Source: Nonomuraea sediminis (GTDB taxonomy: Bacteria > Actinomycetota > Actinomycetes > Streptosporangiales > Streptosporangiaceae). Taken from it: a DNA stretch of 64,000 nt. Below the pieces are notes generated by a model. It was not told the DNA's origin. It saw only the letters and a list, made by a program, of their open reading frames with translations, and ran no database searches. Below are positions 54,643-62,956 of the stretch, piece after piece (within the stretch, counting starts at the first letter, position 1; each line of letters begins with the position of its first letter). The translations under genes were made by a program, and so were the position numbers. Location: NCBI RefSeq assembly GCF_018531495.1, contig NZ_JAHDTI010000003.1:1116001-1180000 (forward strand). The letters are read 5' to 3'.

Positions 54643-56121
54643 ATGCCAAGCCACTGGGCCTGGGGTGCCGAGCCGTCCCCGACCGAGCTGCTCGACCTCG
54701 CCCGGGCCACGGGCCTGGGCGATCCGTCCTCCTGGGAGCCTCCCGTCCCCTTCGAGGCGGTACGGCTCCCGCCGCCGCGCATCCCCGTCGCGTCCGAGAT
54801 CGCGGCGTTCAGCACGGCGGAGCCCTACATCCGGGCGACGCGCACCTACGGCCAGGCCTACCGGGACCTGATCAGGGCCTACCGCGGCGACTTCGCCAAC
54901 GCCCCCGACGTGGTGGCGATGCCCCGCGACGAGTCCGAGGTGACCCGTGTCCTGGAGTGGGCCTCGGCCTCCGGCGTGCCGGTCGTGCCGCGAGGCGGCG
55001 GCACCAGCGTGGTCGGCGGCGTCGAGGCCCGCTTCGACGGGCCGGCGATCTGCCTGGACCTCACCCGGATGGACCGGGTACTCGAGGTGGACCGGGCCTC
55101 TCGGGCGGCGCTGGTGCAGGCGGGCGCGGCGGGGCCGGTGCTCAACGGGCAGCTTCCCGACGGGCTGCAGCTGCGCTTCTTCCCGCAGTCGTATGAGTTC
55201 TCCACGCTCGGCGGGTGGATCGCCACCCGGGCGGGCGGCCACTACGCCACGCTGCACACCCACATCGACGACCTGGTCGAGTCCGTGCGCGCGATCACGC
55301 CCGCCGGGGTGTGGGAGTCGCGCCGCCTGCCGGGGTCCGGCGCGGGGCCCTCGCCGGACCGGTGGCTGCTCGGCTCCGAGGGGACCCTGGGGGTGATCAC
55401 GCAGGCATGGGTGCGGGTGCAGCAGCGGCCGGCTTTCAAGGTGTCCACGCCGGTGCGGTTCGCCTCATGGGAGCAGGCCGTCTCCGCGGTGCGCGAGCTC
55501 GCCCAGTCGGGGCTGAACCCGGCCAACTGCCGGCTGCTCGACGCCCGCGAGGCCGCGCTGGCCGCGGGCGGCGACGGGAAGCACTGCGTGCTCATCGTCG
55601 GGTTCGAGTCCGCCGACCATCCGGTCGACGCCCTGATGGCGCGGGCCCTGGAGATCGCCGGAGGGGAACCCGGGCGGGCTCGGCAGGACCGGGAGTGGAA
55701 GGGCAGCTTCACCGGCATGCCGTACGTGCGCAACGCGCTGCCGGGGCTCGGGGTGATCGCGGAGACGTTCGAGACCGCGGTCACCTGGGACCGCTTCCCC
55801 GCGCTGCACGAGGCGGTGCTGGCCGAGGTGGACGCCACGTGCCGCATCGCCTTCGCCTACCCGGACGGGCCCGCGCCCTACTACACGGTGCTCACGCCTG
55901 CGGCCAGAGGCGAGGAGCTGGCCGCCTGGGACTCGATCAAGCTTCGCGTGTCGGACACCGTGCTGCGGATGGGCGGGACGATCACCCACCACCACGCGGT
56001 CGGCCGCGATCACCTGCCCTTCTACGAACGGCAGCGGCCGGAGCCGTTCGCGCTCGCGCTCAAGGCGGCCAAGGCGGCCCTCGATCCGCGCGGGATACTC
56101 AACCCCGGCGTGCTGGTCTGA
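54643..56121 (+). CDS. FAD-binding oxidase, alkyl-DHAP synthase-like
   Basis: A 492-residue VAO-family flavoprotein. The PP-loop VVPRGGGTSVVGGVE (near residue 110), FAD region TLGGWIATRAGGHYAT, and SEGTLGVITQAWVRVQ are visible. The C-terminus HHHAVGRDHLPFYERQRPEPFALALKAAKAALDPRGILNPGV matches alkyldihydroxyacetonephosphate synthases, including the histidines of the active site. Bacterial members often act on other 2-hydroxyacids or ether-lipid precursors; the substrate is not predictable. ATG at 54643. Confidence 0.88.
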   Translation: MPSHWAWGAEPSPTELLDLARATGLGDPSSWEPPVPFEAVRLPPPRIPVASEIAAFSTAEPYIRATRTYGQAYRDLIRAYRGDFANAPDVVAMPRDESEVTRVLEWASASGVPVVPRGGGTSVVGGVEARFDGPAICLDLTRMDRVLEVDRASRAALVQAGAAGPVLNGQLPDGLQLRFFPQSYEFSTLGGWIATRAGGHYATLHTHIDDLVESVRAITPAGVWESRRLPGSGAGPSPDRWLLGSEGTLGVITQAWVRVQQRPAFKVSTPVRFASWEQAVSAVRELAQSGLNPANCRLLDAREAALAAGGDGKHCVLIVGFESADHPVDALMARALEIAGGEPGRARQDREWKGSFTGMPYVRNALPGLGVIAETFETAVTWDRFPALHEAVLAEVDATCRIAFAYPDGPAPYYTVLTPAARGEELAAWDSIKLRVSDTVLRMGGTITHHHAVGRDHLPFYERQRPEPFALALKAAKAALDPRGILNPGVLV

Positions 56122-56155
56122 GGAGTTCGCCGTGTGGGCGACGCCTACGCCGCTC

Positions 56156-57457
56156 TCACTCCTGGTCGTCCTGGGCCGTCCACGCGCCCGTGATGGGGCG
56201 GGCCAGGCGGATCGTGACCAGGTGGCTGGCGACGCCGGAGTCGATCAGCTTGCCGTCCGGGCCGAACGTGCCCAGGCCGAAGTCGTTGTCGTTGGCGATC
56301 ACCAGCGTCCGCGGGTCCACCAGGGTGACGCCCTCGATCTTGCCGGGCAGGCCGGGGATCGCGGCCAGGTCCACCGCCGGCCGCTTGGCGGCCACGGTGA
56401 CGTCCGCGGGCACCGACTGCTCCAGCGTCGGGGTGGTCTCCGGCCTGCCCAGCACGTCGGTGGCCTTGCGCAGGTCGACCGTGTAGAGGCGGGCCACGGC
56501 GTCCGTGCGCTCCTCAAGAAGCAGGCGGCCGGGGCTCAGCACGTTCAGCGCCGAGATCTTCATGTCGCCCTGCTGGGCGGCCGGGTCGAAGGTGGCCACG
56601 TCCTCCATCGTGTACGCCCACTCGCCCGTCGGCCGGCCGGTGCGCAGGTCGACGCGGAGGATGCGGGCGGTGCTCGACGCCTTGCCGGTCTTCTTGTCCG
56701 GGTTCGCCAGCGGGCTCTGCACCGCCAGGTAGAGCGCGTGCTCCCAGCGGGACACGCCCAGCGCCTCGAAGCCCCGGTTCTGCTGCCTCGTGGCGAACAC
56801 GGCGGGCAGCGTGTCGTACACCGGGTACTTGGCGGCCAGTTGCAGGCCCTCCGGCACGTAGCGCGCCAGGATCCGGCCGTCCGATCCGACGTGCACCAGC
56901 GACGGCGCGTACTCGTCCACCAGCCAGAAGCCGCCGCGGCCGTCGGTGACGATGTCCTCGGTGTCCAGCCCGCCCGGGTCGTAGGACAGCTGCGTCTGCC
57001 CGTCCCAGGTGTAGGGGACCTCGTCGCGGCCCGCCAGGTTCGACAGGCCGGTGATCGGCGTCCCGTCGGCGTTCTTGATGGTGATCGTCTGCGCGATCCT
57101 GGTCTGGCCGTTCCTGACGGCGACCCTGACGATGGCCGGCGCGAACTCGGGCACGGGGAACGTGCGCCGCTTCTCGCCGTTCACCTTCGGCTCGCCGTTC
57201 GGGCCGCGGTCGGTGACCATCCAGTACTCGCCCCTGAGATGCGCGGGGTACAGCCCGCTGCCGACACCGCCCAGCTTCACGCCATGGTCGTCCTTGACCA
57301 GGCCCTGCTCGAACTCGCTCAACGGCGGCGCGGGAATCGTCACGTCCGACACGACTCTGGGCTCGGGCGCGGCCTGAGCCGCCCCGGGCACGACAACGAA
57401 CAGCGCGGAGGCGGCAGCCAGCCCCGCGACGACAGAACGCGACACGACGCTCCTCAT
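56156..57457 (-). CDS. Secreted esterase-like phytase-family protein
   Basis: A 433-residue product with a Sec signal peptide (VVSRSVVAGLAAASALFVVVPGAAQA, cleavage near residue 29). It has the esterase-like-activity-of-phytase pattern: GGVGSGLYPAHLRGEYWMVTDRGPN, GLDTEDIVTDGRGGFWLVDEYAPSLVHV, NRGFEALGVSRWEHALYLAVQSPLANP, IEGVTLVDPRTLVIANDNDFGL. It is a six-bladed propeller-type secreted enzyme, possibly acting on phosphoesters. Confidence 0.9.
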   Translation of the reverse strand: MRSVVSRSVVAGLAAASALFVVVPGAAQAAPEPRVVSDVTIPAPPLSEFEQGLVKDDHGVKLGGVGSGLYPAHLRGEYWMVTDRGPNGEPKVNGEKRRTFPVPEFAPAIVRVAVRNGQTRIAQTITIKNADGTPITGLSNLAGRDEVPYTWDGQTQLSYDPGGLDTEDIVTDGRGGFWLVDEYAPSLVHVGSDGRILARYVPEGLQLAAKYPVYDTLPAVFATRQQNRGFEALGVSRWEHALYLAVQSPLANPDKKTGKASSTARILRVDLRTGRPTGEWAYTMEDVATFDPAAQQGDMKISALNVLSPGRLLLEERTDAVARLYTVDLRKATDVLGRPETTPTLEQSVPADVTVAAKRPAVDLAAIPGLPGKIEGVTLVDPRTLVIANDNDFGLGTFGPDGKLIDSGVASHLVTIRLARPITGAWTAQDDQE

Positions 57458-57567
57458 CGGTCAAAACACCAGGTGATCCCCCGAAACCTACAGATGCCCG
57501 GTGTCCAAGCACTGAAGGCGAGATGAACGCTTCAGAAGTGTCGGGGCGGGGCGATAGCTTCTGGGGC

Positions 57568-59694
57568 ATGCCACCACCGTCCGCCCGGGAGATCCGGCAG
57601 CTCGTACGGCGGGCGGCGCGGCTCGGCGGGAACGCGAGCGGGCTCCTCGGCGAGTACGGCAAGGCGGTCGCGGAGGTGCGTTCCGCGCTCGAGCCGGTGC
57701 GCGATCGGCAGGCCCGGCTCGAGCTGGGGGCCATTCCCGTGTCCCGGTTGAAGGACGTCACCGGTGGCGGGTTGCGGCTGACGGCGTTGGAGGAGGCCGG
57801 ATACACCACCGTGCTCAGCGTGCTCGACGCCACGCCGTACGAGCTGCAGGGGCTGCCCGGAGTCGGGCCGAAGACCCGTTGGCAGGCGCAGAGCGCCGCG
57901 CAGCAGCTCGCGCGTGCCGCGCGGGAGTCCGGCACCGTGCACATCGACGTCGAGGAGCAGGACGTCGAGACCGCGCGGCTGCTCGGGGCGCTGCACGTGC
58001 TGGTGGCCGCCGGGCCCGAGCTGCCGCGGGCCCGCCGTACCGCCCAAGCGCTCGAGCAGCGGCTGAAGGAGCTCATCCCCGCGGCGCGGGCCCTGAGCAG
58101 CTGGTGGCGCAGGATGCTGACCGGCGGGCGGCGGCGCGCCCGCGCCGAGCAGGCCGTCGCGCGGCTCGCGGAGCTGCTCGCCGAGGAGACCGAGACGCGG
58201 CTGCTCCTCGCGCAGGCCACCACCGACCTGCTGCGCCCGCCGCCGGGCGCGGCGGAGGCCTGGATCGACTTCGAGCTCCGCTCGGCCGACTACTACAACC
58301 TGCTGGCGGAGCTGTCGGCCCTGGCGCCGCTCGACCGGGCCGCGGCCGAGGGGTTCCTGCCCGACGAGCTGGCCGAGCGAGTGCGGCGCCAGGAGCTCGA
58401 CGACACCAGGCGGCGGGTCTCGCTGCGCGGCTACCAGGCGTTCGGCGCCCGCTTCGCGCTCGCGCAGGAGCGCGTGATCCTCGGCGACGAGATGGGGCTG
58501 GGCAAGACGATCCAGGCCATCGCCGTCCTGGCCCACCTGCACGCCCGCGGCACGACGCACTCGCTGGTGGTCTGCCCGGCGAGCACGCTGGTCAACTGGG
58601 TGCGCGAGATCGAGGCCCGCAGCACGCTGGGCGCCTACCGCTTACACGGCGACGCGCGCGACCTGGCGCGGTCGGCCTGGCTCGAACGCGGCGGGGTGGC
58701 GGTGACCACGTTCGACGGGCTGCACCGGCTCGACCCGGCGCCACAGGTGGGGCTGCTCGTCGTGGACGAGGCGCACTACGTGAAGAACCCGGAGGCCCGC
58801 CGCTCCAGGGCTGTGGCGGGCTGGAGCCGCCAGGTCGCCCGGGTGCTGTTCATGACCGGCACGCCGCTGGAGAACCGGGTCGAGGAGTTCCGCAGCCTGG
58901 TCGGATACCTCCAGCCTGACCTGCGTCCCCAGGTGACCGCCGGGGCGCAGGCCTTCCGCCGCGCCGTCGCCCCCGTCTACCTGCGCCGCAACCAGGAGGA
59001 CGTGCTCACCGAGCTGCCCGGCCTGGTCCACGCCGACGAATGGGAGGAGTTCAGTACGGCTGACGCCGACGCCTACCGTGAGGCGGTGGGATCGGGCCGG
59101 TTCATGGCGATGCGCCGCGCGGCCTACGCCGTGCCGGAGAAGTCGGCCAAGCTGGAACGGCTGCGCGAACTGGTCGACGAGGCCGCCGTCACCGGCCTGA
59201 AGGTGGTCGTGTTCTCCTACTTCCGCGACGTGCTGGCCGCCGTCGCCGACTCGCTCGGCCCGGCCGTGCACGGCCCGATCTCCGGCGACCTCCCGCCGGA
59301 ACGCCGCCAGCACGTCGTCGACGCCTTCACCGAGGCGCCCGGCCACGCGGTGCTGCTCGCCCAGATCCAGGCGGGCGGGGTCGGCCTCAACCTGCAGGCG
59401 GCCTCCATCGTGATCATCTGCGAACCGCAGGTCAAGCCCACCCTGGAGAGCCAGGCCGTGGCACGCGCCCACCGCATGGGCCAGGTCCGCCGGGTCCAGG
59501 TACACCGCCTCCTCACCCCCGACAGCGTCGACGAACGCCTCCTCCGGATCCTGCACGCCAAGGCCGCCCTGTTCGACAAGTACGCCCGCCGCAGCACCTT
59601 GGCCGAATCCACCCCCGACGCCATCGACATCTCCGACCAGTCCCTCGCCGAGCGGATCATCAGGGAGGAACAGCAGCGCCTGGCCACCGGCTAG
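57568..59694 (+). CDS. SNF2-family DNA helicase/translocase
   Basis: About 708 residues. A helix-hairpin-helix-like segment (LSVLDATPYELQGLPGVGPKTRW, near 80-105) precedes the SNF2 motor with motif I LGDEMGLGKTIQA, Ia VVCPASTLVNW, motif II VVDEAHYVKNP, III FMTGTPLENR, and C-terminal motifs VVFSYFRDVL, GGVGLNLQAAS and AVARAHRMGQVRRVQVHRLL. It likely remodels DNA-protein complexes or stalled forks. ATG at 57568 is preferred to 57523, because the added N-terminus looks non-native. Confidence 0.93.
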   Translation: MPPPSAREIRQLVRRAARLGGNASGLLGEYGKAVAEVRSALEPVRDRQARLELGAIPVSRLKDVTGGGLRLTALEEAGYTTVLSVLDATPYELQGLPGVGPKTRWQAQSAAQQLARAARESGTVHIDVEEQDVETARLLGALHVLVAAGPELPRARRTAQALEQRLKELIPAARALSSWWRRMLTGGRRRARAEQAVARLAELLAEETETRLLLAQATTDLLRPPPGAAEAWIDFELRSADYYNLLAELSALAPLDRAAAEGFLPDELAERVRRQELDDTRRRVSLRGYQAFGARFALAQERVILGDEMGLGKTIQAIAVLAHLHARGTTHSLVVCPASTLVNWVREIEARSTLGAYRLHGDARDLARSAWLERGGVAVTTFDGLHRLDPAPQVGLLVVDEAHYVKNPEARRSRAVAGWSRQVARVLFMTGTPLENRVEEFRSLVGYLQPDLRPQVTAGAQAFRRAVAPVYLRRNQEDVLTELPGLVHADEWEEFSTADADAYREAVGSGRFMAMRRAAYAVPEKSAKLERLRELVDEAAVTGLKVVVFSYFRDVLAAVADSLGPAVHGPISGDLPPERRQHVVDAFTEAPGHAVLLAQIQAGGVGLNLQAASIVIICEPQVKPTLESQAVARAHRMGQVRRVQVHRLLTPDSVDERLLRILHAKAALFDKYARRSTLAESTPDAIDISDQSLAERIIREEQQRLATG

Positions 59695-60329
59695 CCGTTC
59701 AGCGCCTCATGGAGCTTCGTCGCGGCCGTCGTGGCGACGTCCCCGGTCAGCTCGGGTTCGAAGCGGGCGTAGAAGCCGTTGTGCTCCACCAGCGCGATGG
59801 TGTTCCCGTCCCTGATGACCACGAGGTCGACCGCCATGATCGGGCCGATCTCCGCGTCCGGCTCCTGCGCCCGGAACTTGATCCCGTACGTGGCAGAGCC
59901 GAGCTTGCCGACGGACAGCCGGTTGATCGTTTCCCTGACACTGGCGCCACGGGCCTTGACGTGGCCACAGTCGCGGACCAGCACCTTGGCCGCCCGCTCC
60001 AGCCCGTCGATCTGGGCGGCGGATCCGTTCACGATGAACTCGTTCACCCCCTCGGTGACACCGTCCCGCATCAGCCAGGTCGCGGTCTTGCTCCGGTAGA
60101 AGGGGATCAGCCCGTTGACGGCCTTGGCGCACGGCTTCGTGTGAGCGTGCCTGGCGAGAAGGGGGCTCCTGTTCTTGGTCCCGTTGGGGACGAAGTCGTC
60201 GCCGACATCCTCCGACACGAGCAGCGCCGGCTTGAGCGACGGCGCTCGGCTCTCGGCCAGCGCGGGAGGAACCGCCAGCACCGCGCCGCCTAACAGGGCA
60301 GCGGTCAGCGTCAAGCACTTAGTGATCAT
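59691..60329 (-). CDS. Secreted sensor-domain-like protein
   Basis: A 212-residue exported protein with signal peptide KCLTLTAALLGGAVLAVPPALA. The mature domain begins KPALLVSEDVGDDFVPNG and contains KPCAKAVNGLIP and VRDCGHVKARG, two Cys likely forming a disulphide, plus GNTIALVEHNGFY. It resembles PknH-type extracytoplasmic sensor domains of actinobacteria, though the kinase is absent. The stop overlaps the SNF2 gene stop by four bases. Confidence 0.78.
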   Translation of the reverse strand: MITKCLTLTAALLGGAVLAVPPALAESRAPSLKPALLVSEDVGDDFVPNGTKNRSPLLARHAHTKPCAKAVNGLIPFYRSKTATWLMRDGVTEGVNEFIVNGSAAQIDGLERAAKVLVRDCGHVKARGASVRETINRLSVGKLGSATYGIKFRAQEPDAEIGPIMAVDLVVIRDGNTIALVEHNGFYARFEPELTGDVATTAATKLHEALNG

Positions 60330-60479
60330 GTCGCGCACTCTAGGCCACACATGACCAGCTCGGGGAGAGCCCCTCTGGAAATGCGCATTATCTGATGGGT
60401 CGGATGTCGTGCTGGGCGGAGGTGGCTGACCAGGTGGCGAGGAGCTCATCCGGCCGTGACCCGTGGTGCGCGATACGAT

Positions 60480-60505
60480 GGAGAAGCTCTAATTAGTGGT
60501 TCTCC
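60480..60505. promoter_or_regulatory. Inverted repeat in the LysR promoter
   Basis: GGAGAA (60480-60485) and TTCTCC (60500-60505), separated by AT-rich sequence including CTAATTAG, lie 22 bases before the LysR start. Also AAGCTC and GAGCTT flank the segment. A likely autoregulatory site. Confidence 0.45.
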
Positions 60506-60526
60506 ATTGAATAGAAAGCTGAGCTT

Positions 60527-61426
60527 ATGCTGGAGGTTCGAAGGCTCAAGCTTCTGCACGAACTCGCGCACTACGGGACGGTGGCGGCCACCGCCGAGGC
60601 GCTCCAGCTCACCGGGCCCGCGGTGTCCCAGCAACTCGCCGCGCTTGAGCGGGAGGCGGGCGTGCGGCTGCTGGAGAAGCGGGGTCGGACGCTCGCGCTG
60701 ACCGCCGCCGGCCGGCTGCTCGTGTCGCATGCGGACGTCATCCTGGGCGACGTGGCCGCCGCGGAGTCGGCGCTGGCCGCGCTTCGGGCGAACGGTTCCG
60801 GGAGGGTGCGCATCGCGGCCTTCCCCTCGGCGGCCCGCAGCCTCGTCGCCCCCGTCTGGACGAAGGCGCCGGGCGTCTCGCTGCGGCTGCTCGAGCTGGA
60901 ACCGGATCTCGCCGTGGGTGCGCTGATGCACCAGGAGGTCGACGTGGCGATCGTGCACAGCTACACGCTGCTCCCCCGCCAGACGCCGGCCAACTGCGAG
61001 GTGCACGCCATCACCGACGACCCGGTGCTGCTGGCGCTCTCGGAGGAGGCCGCGCGCGAGCGTGGGCTCGCTCCGGGACAGAAGGCGCGCCTGGCCAGGT
61101 TCGCGAACGCCGCCTGGCTGGTGCCCGCCAAGGAGCACTCGTGCCACGAGATGATCCAGCGCGCGTGCGGGGCCGCGGGTTTCGTCCCCGACGTCGTCGC
61201 CGAGGCCACCGACTTCTCCGTCATCGCCGCGCTCGTCGCGGCGGGCGCCGGCGTCGCGCTCGTGCCCGAGATGGCCCTGCCCGACGCGCACGGCCCGATC
61301 AGCCTCCATCCCCTGGCGGCGCCGGTGGTGCGCACGGTCTACGCGCTGACCAGGACAGGCACCTCGCGCCGCCCGGACGTGCAGGCGGTTCTGGCCGCAC
61401 TGGTAAGCACAACTTCCGACTTCTAG
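60527..61426 (+). CDS. LysR-family transcriptional regulator
   Basis: A 299-residue LTTR: winged HTH (LLHELAHYGTVAATAEALQLTGPAVSQQLAALEREAGVRLLEKRGRTLALTAAGR) followed by the co-inducer domain (VRIAAFPSAARSLVAPVW, ALMHQEVDVAIVHSYTLLP, VIAALVAAGAGVALVPEMAL). The gene is immediately upstream of the threonine aldolase gene on the same strand, and a TTCCGA...TCGGAA palindrome spans its stop codon, so it probably controls the aldolase. Confidence 0.93.
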   Translation: MLEVRRLKLLHELAHYGTVAATAEALQLTGPAVSQQLAALEREAGVRLLEKRGRTLALTAAGRLLVSHADVILGDVAAAESALAALRANGSGRVRIAAFPSAARSLVAPVWTKAPGVSLRLLELEPDLAVGALMHQEVDVAIVHSYTLLPRQTPANCEVHAITDDPVLLALSEEAARERGLAPGQKARLARFANAAWLVPAKEHSCHEMIQRACGAAGFVPDVVAEATDFSVIAALVAAGAGVALVPEMALPDAHGPISLHPLAAPVVRTVYALTRTGTSRRPDVQAVLAALVSTTSDF

Positions 61427-61438
61427 AAGAAATCGGAA
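61413..61438. promoter_or_regulatory. Palindrome upstream of threonine aldolase
   Basis: TTCCGA (61414-61419) and TCGGAA (61433-61438) with a central TTCTAGAA form a nested palindrome, in which the TAG stop of the LysR gene is located. A T-N11-A-like LTTR site 40 bases before the aldolase ATG. Confidence 0.5.
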
Positions 61439-61475
61439 CTGGTTCTTCTTGATATGAGCCGCCAGACTTGTCCGT

Positions 61476-62522
61476 ATGGCACTCATCGATCTCCGCAGCG
61501 ACACGTGCAGCCGTCCGACCAGGGCCATGCGGGAGGCGATGGCCTGGGCGGACGTCGGTGACGACGTCTACGGCGACGACCCGACCGTGAAGGAGCTGGA
61601 GGCCGAGACCGCCACCCTGCTGGGAAAGCAGGACGCGGTGTACATGCCGACCGGCACCATGACGAACCAGGTCGGTATCCGCGCGCACACCGAACCCGGC
61701 GATGCCGTGCTCTTCGACCAGAACGCGCACGTCTACCTCCTCGAGGGAGGCGCGCCGGCCGCCTACTCGGGCGTCCTGCCCCGCCTGCTTCCCGGCGTCC
61801 GCGGCATCTTCACCGCGGCCGACGTCGCCGCCGCCGTGGGGCAGCCGCACCCCTTCTTCCCGGCCACGGTCCCCGCACCCGTCACGCTGCTGTGCGTGGA
61901 GAACACGCACAACGCCGGCGGCGGCGCGGTCTGGCCGCTCGAGCGGCTGCTCGAGGTCACCTCCGCCGGCCGTGCCCTCGGGCTCGGCCTGCACCTCGAC
62001 GGGGCCAGGCTCTGGCACGCGAGCGCCGCCACGGGTGTGGAACTCGAGGAGTACGGTGCCCCGTTCGACACCGTGAGCGTGTGCTTCTCCAAGGCGCTCG
62101 GGGCGCCGATGGGTTCGTGCCTGGCGGGCTCCGCGGAGCTCGTCGCACGCGCCCGGCGGTTCAAGCAGCAGGTGGGAGGCGGTTTCCGCCAGGCGGGCAT
62201 CGTGGCCGCCGGCGCCCTGCACGCGCTGCGCGAACACCGGTCCCTGCTGCCCGAGGTCCACGCCAACGCCAGGCGCTTCGCCGAGGCGGTGGCGCAGCTG
62301 GACGGCGTCGACCTGGATCCCGCCGAGGTCGAGACGAACATCGTCCGCTTCAGGCTGACGCGCGGCACCGCGGCGGCCTTCGCCGAGGAAGCCCACCGCC
62401 TGGGCCTGCACGTCCTGCCCTCCGGTGCGGACGGGGTGCGAGCCGTCTTCTACCTGGACATCTCCCCCGCCGACACCGACCGCGCCATCACCATCGCCGC
62501 CAAGGCACTCGCGACCTTGTGA
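61476..62522 (+). CDS. L-threonine aldolase (PLP-dependent)
   Basis: A 348-residue fold-type I PLP enzyme cleaving threonine to glycine and acetaldehyde. Seen are LIDLRSDTCSRPTRAMREAM, WADVGDDVYGDDPTV, the PLP phosphate-site residues TGTMTNQ, ENTHNAGGGAVWPL, DGARLWHASAATG and the Schiff-base Lys in SVCFSKALGAPMGSCLAG, then RRFKQQVGGGFRQAG. Full family length. The start is ATG 61476 after the operator. Confidence 0.93.
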   Translation: MALIDLRSDTCSRPTRAMREAMAWADVGDDVYGDDPTVKELEAETATLLGKQDAVYMPTGTMTNQVGIRAHTEPGDAVLFDQNAHVYLLEGGAPAAYSGVLPRLLPGVRGIFTAADVAAAVGQPHPFFPATVPAPVTLLCVENTHNAGGGAVWPLERLLEVTSAGRALGLGLHLDGARLWHASAATGVELEEYGAPFDTVSVCFSKALGAPMGSCLAGSAELVARARRFKQQVGGGFRQAGIVAAGALHALREHRSLLPEVHANARRFAEAVAQLDGVDLDPAEVETNIVRFRLTRGTAAAFAEEAHRLGLHVLPSGADGVRAVFYLDISPADTDRAITIAAKALATL

Positions 62523-62527
62523 TCGGG

Positions 62528-62926
62528 CTACGGCTGGTCGTACCAAGCGACCGCCGCGATCCGCCAGCCCTCTTCGGTGCGGACGAACTGGATGGTCTTG
62601 GTCCCGTCGGCCTCGAACGGCTCGCCGTCCAGGATCCCGGACTTGCGGTACTCGCCGAACCGCGACGCGATATCGCCCACGATGTCGGTCCGTTCGGAGG
62701 TCTCCCACTCGGAGAACTCGACCAGCCGCCCCTCGCTCAGCAGCCGCTCGCGAGGCTCGATGAACCCCTCCACGCTGTAGGCCGCGAACTCGGGCCCGGT
62801 CTTCACGATCACACCGCCAGGAAGGAGCAGCCTCCGCAGCCGCGCCACGTCGGCGGCCTTCCCGCCCCGGTTGTCGAAAGCACCGAAGAACTCCGCGGTC
62901 AGAACGTCAATCTCAGTCTTGGACAT
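62528..62926 (-). CDS. NTF2-like (SnoaL/DUF4440-type) protein
   Basis: A 132-residue NTF2-fold protein: an N-terminal helix (LTAEFFGAFDNRGGKAADVARLRRLLLPGGVIVKTG), then FGEYRKSGILDGEPFEADGTKTIQFVRTEEGWRIAAVAWYD. Cytosolic, function unknown; such proteins are small-molecule binding or isomerase-like. The gene is convergent with the aldolase. Confidence 0.85.
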   Translation of the reverse strand: MSKTEIDVLTAEFFGAFDNRGGKAADVARLRRLLLPGGVIVKTGPEFAAYSVEGFIEPRERLLSEGRLVEFSEWETSERTDIVGDIASRFGEYRKSGILDGEPFEADGTKTIQFVRTEEGWRIAAVAWYDQP

Positions 62927-62956
62927 GGCGGGACCGTAACACGCCTCGATCCGGGG

